Source: Desmodus rotundus
Taxonomy: Eukaryota; Chordata; Mammalia; Chiroptera; Phyllostomidae
Reading direction: 5' to 3'
Length of the DNA: 64,000 nt
NCBI RefSeq assembly: GCF_022682495.2
Contig: NC_071392.1
Span: 82,724,797-82,788,796 of the forward strand
Under the pieces are notes generated by a model. It was not told where the DNA came from and did no database searches. It saw nothing but the letters and a program-made list of their open reading frames with translations. The position numbers and the translations under genes were made by a program. Shown one piece after another: positions 56,295-64,000 of this stretch; the stretch's first letter is position 1, and every line of letters starts with the position of its first letter.

Positions 56295-59200
56295 CTGCGG
56301 GCGAGGAAGACAGGTGGCTGAGTGACTCCTTCCCAGGACAGCCCCTCTTGGCAGTGAATGAATGTCCTGTCGTGTCCGCTCAAGACAACTGGTGAGCGGC
56401 TCTGATGCGCTGACAGGAAACGCAGCCACGTGGACAAACGCCACACAGAAGGTCACATGGAGGACACAGCAGGGGTCATGGTGACATAGACGAAGTGTCT
56501 AAAGGAACATGGCTAACTCAACAGCAAAGCTAGGTTCACCCAGGGCTCCTGACTGTCGGGTTACGAGCCCACCCTCAGTTCTCACTGCAGGAATGCTTCC
56601 GTACCGACAATCGGAAATCCTAAAGGTAGTGTTTGAGTGCTGCCTGAACTTCCTCAGCTGTGCATCTCCCTAAACCCGTGACACATGGCTGGTAATCGAA
56701 GTTGCCTTTCTCCATCCCCAGCCAGCTTGGCAGCTACTCTTGGTTGGGGGTCATCCAAAGTCGCTGGAGTCGATCAACTCCAGGCTCCATCTCGTTATGA
56801 AAAGTGGGCAGTACGTGCTGGGGCACACGCAGACCCTGAAGATGGTCAGACGAGGCAAAGCGAAACTGGTCGTCCTCGCCACCACTGCCCCGCCTTGAGG
56901 GAATCTGGAGTAGAGTGTTGTGTAACAGTGGCCAGACTGGGCCCCACCGCCACAAGGGGGCTGTGGGAGCAGGGGTGAGGACCGTGAACTGGGCCCAGCG
57001 TGTGGGACATACTGAGAGTGTGCACGCTGCCTGCCATTGGCCTGGTGACTATGATGTCATCAGAAGCGTGGAAGAACAGTCGGGTGAAAAGTAAATCATG
57101 TAAAAGTGTTCTGGAGTAAAACTGGCCAGAGCATGTTTAAAAATAATAATAAAGTAAAATAAAACCACATTAAATCAAACTTACTTTGCATCCACCACTC
57201 CCCACCTTCCTGCCACCCCCACCGAGCCCCCCACCTTCAATGGCCTTGGACAATTATGGCTCAATTACTCCATCCTGAAGTTCCTTCACCAGCTCCTTTC
57301 CCTAATCCTGCTTCCCAAAACTGGGCCCTCGCCCCCTTCACTCTGTGCTCATCCTCTCAGAGGACTTCGCTCCCCTTAAAGCTCAGGGGCCGGCCACCAG
57401 GCTCCAAAAGCCACCAAGCCCCCTGCTCTCTGCCCACCCTCCCCAGGGCTGATTCATAACAACCTCTCCGTGACACTGCTTCTCCTTGCCTTCTGTTCTG
57501 GCTTTGTCTTGTGGACAGTACCTTACTATTTCTGTTAAGATGCATTTTATCACATCAATGTATCGCGTTGATGTGCTAGGCTACTTTGCTCATGACTATG
57601 GGCACGACTCTAAGTCTTGTCTTTCCAAACACATCTCAGTCTTCAGGGGCAGGGACCACGCTTTACGCTCTTTTTGCATCCTGAGGTTAACATGTGCTGT
57701 GGGACCGAAATGCTTCTGCTCCGAGATGTAACATCAAAAACGATTCTAGGTGCTGCTCCAGGTCTGGGCTGAGGCACTGGAGAGAGTGGCACGGGAGGGG
57801 GGCCCGCACTCCACGGCACACGCACCATGAAAGACGCATGAATCACAGAGTGGAGACTACATGGGAAACAGGGAAGGGGACCGTGATAACAATTTGTAAT
57901 TTTCCATCTGGCCTAAATGTAGTTCGTTTTGCATGGAAACAACTAACGGGGAGGGACAGAAGCACCCTGTAGGGCGGGGACAACTGGATGCTCTTCTTAG
58001 TTCTAACCCAGTGAGACCCTGGGAGAGGCACAGATTGGTCAAAACGAGGCCCTGGCACTGGGACCCACAGCTGCCTCGGGCTGCTCCTGGAGTTGGCTGG
58101 GGCTCCCATCCCGGGATTGTTACCCCTGTGGTTTTCCGCACCAAACGGAGGAATGGGAGGGGCAAAGAGCAGATGGAAGTGGGCTTGGAAGGTGCCCGTA
58201 CCCAACTGCGATTCACCTTTTTAAAAGGTGAAGTGCTTCACTGGAGTGGGGCACCTCTCCAGCAGCCACGAATGTCGTATAGGAAAAAAGGCCGGTAAGC
58301 GCTTCACTCTGTTCTCGCTGCTTTGACGTAGAACACACCAATGTGCGATCACGTGAACCCTCGGCGGGTGGTTCTCTGCTTCAAGTCTCCCATCATTTTC
58401 TACCAAATGGAGAAACTGTGCCCATCAGCCCTCCTTTTGGTTAGTGTCCAGGGACAAGTACAGGTTTCACAAAGCCTCTTCCACTGCTGAGGACAATTGC
58501 AGAGCTGTCCTTCTGTAAAATGGCCTTGATCGCTTTACATAGTCACTACAGTTTTTCAACGTCCTCTGATGCTGAATTCCTTCTAAACGTTTACTTACCC
58601 TTTACCGTTGGGAGCAAGTATTACTGGGCTTTTACACGGGTTGCTCTCAGGATCATAAAGGAATAACAGTCACATTAAAATAGCAGTGTGATTCATAAAG
58701 GTATATTTAGAGAAATACACTCTTCCATGCCTCTCCTTTTCTTAATTTTAAACACCCAAAATCTGTGAGTTGGAAAAAAAAAAAAGGCACTGAGATCACC
58801 CAGTGCCAGAGAGGACAGGGGCCTAGTATCTTCCAAAAATAATAAAGAAATACCCAAACACCTCTTTCTGAATTGTGGAGTGGCTGAGGCTTGGGTGGGA
58901 GAGAAACAGGATTGCAAAGGGTAAGGATCAAGGACTTCTTTGTGCTAAAAGACCCAGAAGGAAGCCAATAAATGCAGAGGGCACCTCCCTGCTTCCTGTG
59001 TGACTCACTGTCCCCAGCAATGTTCAAAATATGACATATAAGATTTTGGAAGAAATACAGAGAAAACACAGTATTTTACCTAAGACAGGACAGGAATAGG
59101 GGAAAAAAATACTAACGCTAACTAAAGCTACTGTAACTCACTAGAACGCCACGAATACAAAATACTAGGTAGGAAAAAATAGCAGTGAAGCCTATAACCA

Positions 59201-59410
59201 CAAGCAATTGAAATAAAGAAGGTCTTTTCCAATCACTTTTAACAACTGACATCTTATATAAATGCCACTTAATAATATGGGCTTAAGACATATGTCTACT
59301 GTACCCACATAAGAATGCTTTAAATTCAGAGGTCAGTGTCCAGAAAAAGACTGGTGGCTGACCCCAGCCCAGCACAGATGACCCCTCCGGGCCAAGCCTC
59401 AGGCACTTAC
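56295..59410 (-). other. KIAA1549: KIAA1549 intron A-B
   Basis: 3.1 kb intron. Sequence at 57255-57690 has a C-rich to cttcaggggcagggaccacg order that could be an old L2. Otherwise nothing recognised. Confidence 0.7.
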
Positions 59411-59588
59411 GTTGGGCCACCACGCCTTGAATTCGATACCCCAAGATGATGGCTGCTCTCTGGATATCTATCTTGTTGATCAGATCTGAAGATTTGACCG
59501 CACTGAGTCTTTCTCCATCTTGATCTTCCACAAAGTAGATGAGCTGCACAGGATCGTCATCTCCCTCCAGCCTGGACACATTTACCAC
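59411..59588 (-). CDS. KIAA1549: KIAA1549 exon A (first exon in window; extracellular, membrane-proximal)
   Basis: This 178-nt exon encodes residues 1-59 of the window's segment, starting at phase 0 with VVNVSRLEGDDDP and containing DLINKIDIQRAAIILGYRIQG. The acceptor is ttatcttccag at 59589-59590 and the donor is gtaagt at 59405-59410, both strong. It leaves one base (C), which combines with CC of the next exon to make proline. The sequence is predicted extracellular because it lies before the single membrane span, in the conserved region of the KIAA1549 family (I recall Pfam DUF3827). If the human 20-exon numbering holds, this is exon 9. No upstream exon was recognised between 59589 and 64000. 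Confidence 0.85.
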
Positions 59589-60047
59589 CTGGAAGATAAC
59601 AGAAACCATTAGCATTTTAGAAGCTCCAGTTTCCAGATGCCCTTTCTCTGGCCACTCAACCTTGACTATGTTATTCGGGATTTATTCCAGTCCTCCTCCT
59701 AATAAACTCTTGACACGATTCCGGGGCCCTGAATCCCCATGCTGCTCTCTTGATGGGAAGAGGGACAGTCGCAATGAAAGTTCCTCCATGCAGAACAACA
59801 AATGCACTTCGTCTTGCTCGAAGTCTTCTCTGAGACAAAGGGCCCTTAGGATACACAGACCATAGGGTTGCCACATCCAGGAACCTAGACTTGCGACCAA
59901 GAAGCTCCAATATGTCGCGGGAGGATGCTGCTGTCCTCAAAACATCAACCACAAAGGTTAGGTGCACCCCTGGTCATCGGAAACTATTAACGGTCCTATC
60001 CAATCCCTTCTCAAATCTACCAGCATTTTCTCCCTGTTCGTCTGGGG

Positions 60048-60275
60048 CAGGGTTTCTCAACCGTGGTGCTATTGCCACTTTGGTCCAGATAATTCTCAGA
60101 TGTGGGGGCCTGTAATGAGCATTGTAAGATGTTTAGAAGCATCCTGTCTTCTACTTGGTAGATGCCGGTAACAACAGCCGTGCCCTCCCCGACCAGCTGT
60201 GACAAGCGGAATGTCTCTGGACAGTGCCAAAATGTACCCTGGGGGTACAAAATCATCCCTCATTGAGAGCCACTG
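60048..60275 (-). mobile_element. MER20-like hAT-Charlie element
   Basis: Ends cagggtttctcaaccgtgg and, from the right, cagtggctctcaatgagg. Inside, reverse-complement MER20 order is clear (ctggacagtgccaaaatgta; gtaagatgtttagaagcatc). Confidence 0.8.
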
Positions 60276-61160
60276 CGCTTGGCATAATAAATCTCATAAA
60301 TTCTTTTAATACCCCCCCCCAATAATGGATAGATCATTCAGAGACATAATCAACAAGGAAATAGCAGATCTGAACAACACTATAGACCAAATAGACCTAC
60401 ACATGCAGAACATTCCATCCAATGGCAGAACACACATTCTTCTTAAGCACACACAGTACCTTTTCTAGGACAGACCAGATGTCAGGCCGCAGAAACAGTC
60501 TCGACATATTCAATAACACAGACATTTTATCAACTTTTCCAACCACAGTGGTATGAAACTAGAATCAATAATAGAAGGAAAGCTAGAAAATCAAAAAATA
60601 CATGGAAATTAAACAGTGCACTCCTGAAACAACCAATGCACTAAACAAGAAATAAAAAGAAAAAATTTTAAAATCTTAAATGAAAATGGAAACACAATAT
60701 ACCAAAACTTGTGAGATACAGTAATAACAGTTATAAGCAGAAAGTTCATAGCTACAAATGCATACACCAAGAAAAAAGATCTCAAATAAACAATCTAATT
60801 GACACCTCAAGAAACTACAAAATAAAGAAAAAAACTAAGCACAAAGTTAATAGAAAGGAGGAAATAATAAAGATTAGAGCAGAAGTAAGTGAAATAGAGA
60901 CTAGGAAAACAGCAGAAGAGATTAACAAAATAAGTGTTGATTCTTTGAAAAGATAAACAAAATGAACAAACCTTTAGCTACATTAACCAAGAAAAAGAGA
61001 GAGTTCTCAAAAATTGTAAATGACAGAGGAGACATTACAACAGATACCACAGAAAGGATCAAAAGAGACTACTATAAATAATTATTCACCAACAAATTAG
61101 ACAGCCTGGAAGAAATGGATTAATTCCTAGAACCACACAACCCTGAACACTGAACCCCAC

Positions 61161-61200
61161 CATTCCCCGCCATTCCCCGCCATTCCCCGGCGGGGAATTC
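61161..61200 (+). repeat. Tandem cattccccgc units ending in a palindrome
   Basis: Three 10-bp units (cattccccgc, cattccccgc, cattccccgg) run into cggggaattc, so attccccg-g-cggggaat forms a hairpin with almost no loop. It sits in AT-rich L1 sequence. Confidence 0.85.
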
Positions 61201-62036
61201 CTAGAACCCCACCAACAGTGAATCATGAAGAAATAGAAAATCTGAACAGACCAGTAATGAATAAGGAGATTGAATCAGTAATCAAAAAATTCCCCAAAAA
61301 GAAAAGCCCAGGCCCAGATGGTTTCACTGACAAATTCTACCAAACATCTCAAGAAGAGTTAATGCCAATCGTTCTCAAATTTTTCCCAACAACTGAAGAG
61401 GAAGGAATGCTCCCAAACTCATTTTATGAGACCAGCGTTATCCTGTACTAAAGCCTGGTGAGGACACTGTAAAAAAGTAAACTATAGATCCTTATCTCTG
61501 ATGAACACAGATGCAACATTTCTCAACAGAATACTAGCAAACCAAATTTGACAGCACATTTAAAGGATCATAATCAGTGAAATACACCACATTAATAAAA
61601 GAAAAGAAGAATCATAAGACCATTCAATAGATGCAGAAAAAGCATGTGACAAAATTCAACATTCATTCATAATAAAAACCCTCACCAGAGTATAGAAGGA
61701 CCATACCTCAACATAGTAAAGGCCATATATGACAAACCCACAACTAACATCATACTCAATGATGAAAGGTTGAAAGCTTTTCCACTAAGATCAGGAACAA
61801 GACAAGGTATTCGCTCTCACCACTCCCATTCAACACAGTACTGGAAGTCCTAGCCACAGCAATCAGGCAAGAAAAAGAAACAAAAGGCACCAAATCAGAA
61901 AGGAAGTCTTTGCTTGCAGATGACATGATCTTATATATAAATAACCCTATAGAATACACCAAAAAAACTATTAGAATAAGTGAATTTGTAAATTTGCAGG
62001 ACACAAAAACAACACAATAAAATCAGTTGTGTTTCT

Positions 62037-62242
62037 TTTTTTTAAGATTTTATTTATTTATTTTTAGAGAGAAGTGAAGGGATGGAGAAAGGGAGAGATA
62101 TATCAATCTGTGGTTGCCTCTCGTATGCCCCCTACCGGGGACCTGGCCCACAACCCAGGCATGTTCCCTAACTGGGAATCAAACGGGTGACCCTTTGGTT
62201 TGCAGGCCGGTATTCAATCCACTGAGCCACACCAGCCAGGGA
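62037..62242 (-). mobile_element. VES SINE inserted in the L1
   Basis: Reverse-oriented full-length copy between perfect duplications cagttgtgtttct (62024-62036 and 62243-62255). B box and head are recognisable in the reverse complement (tggtgtggctcagtggattg). Confidence 0.92.
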
Positions 62243-63889
62243 CAGTTGTGTTTCTATAAACTAACAATGAACTATCCGAAAAGAAAGAGGTAAAACATTG
62301 CCACTCACAATAGCATCAAAAATAATAAAATACTTAGGAATAAATTTAACAAAGGAAGTGAAAAATCTGTACACTAAAAATTGTAAGACATTGATGATTG
62401 AAGAAGACACAACTAAATGGAAATATATCCCGTGTTCATAGTTTGGAAGAATTAATATTGTTAAAATGCCCATGTTATCCAAAGCCACCTATAGATTCAA
62501 TGCAATCCCTACCAAAATTCCAATGGGACTTTTTACAGAAATAGCAAAAAACAATCCTAAAATTTATAAGGAACCACAAAAGACCCCGTTGATAAAGGAG
62601 CCAAGAATACTCAATGTGGAAAGACACTCTCTTTGTTAATGGTGTTGGAAAAACTGGATAGTCACATGCAAAAGAATGAAACTGGACCACTCACAAAGTT
62701 AGTTCCAAATGGAAAGACTTAAATGTAAGACCTAAAACCATAAAACTCCCAGAAGAAGACAGGGAAAAAAGCTCCTTGACACTGGTCTTAGCAAAGATTT
62801 TTTAGAAAGGAGACCCAAATCACAAGCAACAAAAGCAAAAATAAACAAGTGGAACTACATCAAACTAAAAAGCTTCTGCACAGCAAAAGAATCAACAAAA
62901 ATGAAAAGGCAACCTATGGAATGTGAGAAAATATTTACAAAGCATGTATCTGATAAGGGTTTAATATCCAAAATACACAAGGAGCTCATGCATCTCGATA
63001 GCAAAAAAATATATAGACATTTCTCCAAAGAAGAGATACAAATGCCAAGAGGCATATGAAAGGAAGGTGCTCAACATCTTCATCATCAAGAAAATGCAAA
63101 TCAAAATCACAACGAGATATCATGAGATAACACCTGTTACAATAGCTAATATCAAAAAACAAGAGGCAAGTGCTGGAGAGGATGTGGAACAAATGGAATC
63201 CTTGTGCACCGTTGGTGGGAACAGAAATCGGTACAGCCATTATGGAAAACAGTGGGAAGCTTCCTCCAAAAGTTAAAAATAGAACTACCATATGATCCAA
63301 CAGTTACACTCCTGGGTATGTATTCCAAGGAAATGAACTCATGATCTCAGAGAGAGGTCTGCACTCCCGTGTCCTCTGCAGCACTGCGTACAACAGCCCA
63401 GACACAGAACCAACCTACGTGTCCATCTGTGGGTGAGTGGATGAAGAAAATGTGGTACTTCTGTATACACACAATGGAATGCTATTCACCAATAAAAACG
63501 AAGAAGGTCCTGCCATTTGTAACAGCGTGGATGGACCATGAGGGCATCTCTGAAGAGAAACAAGTCAGACATCATAGTGTATGACCTCACCTCCATGTGG
63601 AATCTTAAAAAAAAAAAAAAAAAGAAAACTCATAGAAACAGATAGCGGATTGATGGTTGCCAGAGCCGGGTGAAGGGGAAACGGGTAGAAGTTGTCAAAG
63701 GGCAGAAACTTCCAGCGGTAAATCCGGGATCTAACACACAGCTCGGTGGACACAGTCAGTAATACCATTCTGTATACCGGAACGAAGCTGAGAGAACAGA
63801 TCTAAAAAGTTCTCACCATGCACACGCAACACTAACTGTGAGCAATGGTGTGTTAACTAACCTTATTGTGGTAATCATGTCACAGTCTA

Positions 63890-64000
63890 CGAGGCCTGTC
63901 CAGAAGGTGTCCAGCCATGTAATATGAAAAATAGAGACATTCATTGAAGATACAGGAAACACTGTACGTAGGACAATGACGCCTCAGTCCCCTTCAAAGT
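63890..64000 (+). mobile_element. Probable mariner-like element, 5' end
   Basis: After a TA dinucleotide (63888-63889) the sequence cgaggcctgtccagaaggtg begins, resembling a mariner inverted terminal repeat, and continues past the window edge. The right end and transposase cannot be checked. Confidence 0.45.

Larger units (their letters stand above)
8037..59588 (-). other. KIAA1549: KIAA1549 gene body, 3' half (12 exons)
   Basis: Twelve exons on the minus strand join in phase into one 728-residue open frame ending in TGA/TAA-type stop position 8037-8039. Each intron is GT-AG. The encoded segments match what I know of KIAA1549: a single membrane span, a juxtamembrane segment with the QRQK motif, a basic R/K-rich region, an SRIKRSPKPRRK stretch and a C-terminus ending in NFHS. 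Human KIAA1549 is about 1950 residues, so roughly 1220 N-terminal residues lie upstream of 59588, outside the window. Known roles, not visible here: the human gene is the 5' partner in KIAA1549-BRAF fusions of pilocytic astrocytoma, and mutations cause a retinitis pigmentosa, with the protein placed at the photoreceptor connecting cilium. The paralogue KIAA1549L is the main alternative, but the tail sequence fits KIAA1549 better. Confidence 0.9.
60325..63889 (+). mobile_element. Degraded L1, ORF2 fragment to 3' UTR
   Basis: Sense L1 ORF2 can be followed in order: acactatagaccaaatagac (endonuclease to RT linker region), aagcccaggcccagatggtt (RT), ccaatggtctaggacag-like degraded parts, caattcaacacagtactgga (RT), then gtccatctgtgggtgagtgg and the 3' UTR (tgtgttaactaaccttattg). 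All frames carry many stops. The element is interrupted by a VES SINE (62037-62242) and an unusual GC-rich insertion (61140-61200). An A17-type run at 63609-63625 is internal. Confidence 0.8.
59589..64000 (-). other. KIAA1549: KIAA1549 intron upstream of exon A, incomplete
   Basis: No further exon recognised. The interval is mostly a MER20-like element and an old L1 body with a nested VES SINE, plus the start of a probable mariner. Confidence 0.7.

Noticed and set aside
56024..56446. 140-codon minus frame overlapping exon B
   Set aside because: Reads the transmembrane exon in the wrong frame; the correct frame gives the hydrophobic span.

Overview
This window is nuclear DNA from a bat. It contains eight tRNA-derived SINEs of the VES type, the characteristic SINE group of Yangochiroptera (for example 16023-16232, 38781-39012 and 62037-62242), and young L1-derived elements. 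It has no operons or ribosome binding sites, and all coding sequence is broken up by GT-AG introns. I cannot resolve the bat family. I saw no HeliBat-like element, but that is weak evidence.

One host gene fills most of the window. On the minus strand, from about 59588 down to the stop codon at 8037, lie twelve exons encoding the last 728 residues of KIAA1549, a type I membrane protein. I assembled the exons from splice sites and reading phase; their lengths sum to 2187 nt, exactly 729 codons including the stop. The first exons of the gene lie beyond 64000. Within the window, transcription runs through the end of the extracellular part (59411-59588), the transmembrane segment (56110-56294), and then a long, proline/serine-rich, basic cytoplasmic tail (46341 down to 8037). 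The stop is followed by a long repeat-poor 3' UTR, perhaps ending near 2530. Positions 1-2530 look intergenic.

The introns are loaded with mobile elements. The most striking are four copies of an ORF2-less L1 derivative (half-L1, or HAL1, type) at 9460-11326, 25760-27609, 28035-29139 and 52742-54776. Three keep the whole 5' UTR with a YY1-type start and have 16-17 bp target-site duplications. The fourth starts abruptly at a 32-bp A run. All four lie on the plus strand, antisense to KIAA1549. Two carry an uninterrupted ORF1. Three of the four share an in-frame 141-bp deletion in the ORF1 C-terminal domain, so a deleted version seems to have kept multiplying. The copy at 52742 keeps that segment.

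Older layers include two degraded L1 bodies (20690-22800 antisense; 60325-63889 sense), hAT-group DNA transposons (1778-1988, MER5A-like 18470-18638, a ~1.15 kb element at 18647-19796, 32320-32544, MER20-like 60048-60275), MIR and L2 fragments, an LTR-like stretch, and the start of a probable mariner at 63890. I found no RNA genes other than SINE-embedded tRNA relics, and no CRISPR arrays.

All repeat-family and gene identifications come from recognition of the sequence, with no database search. Exon boundaries are inferred from splice consensus and reading phase.
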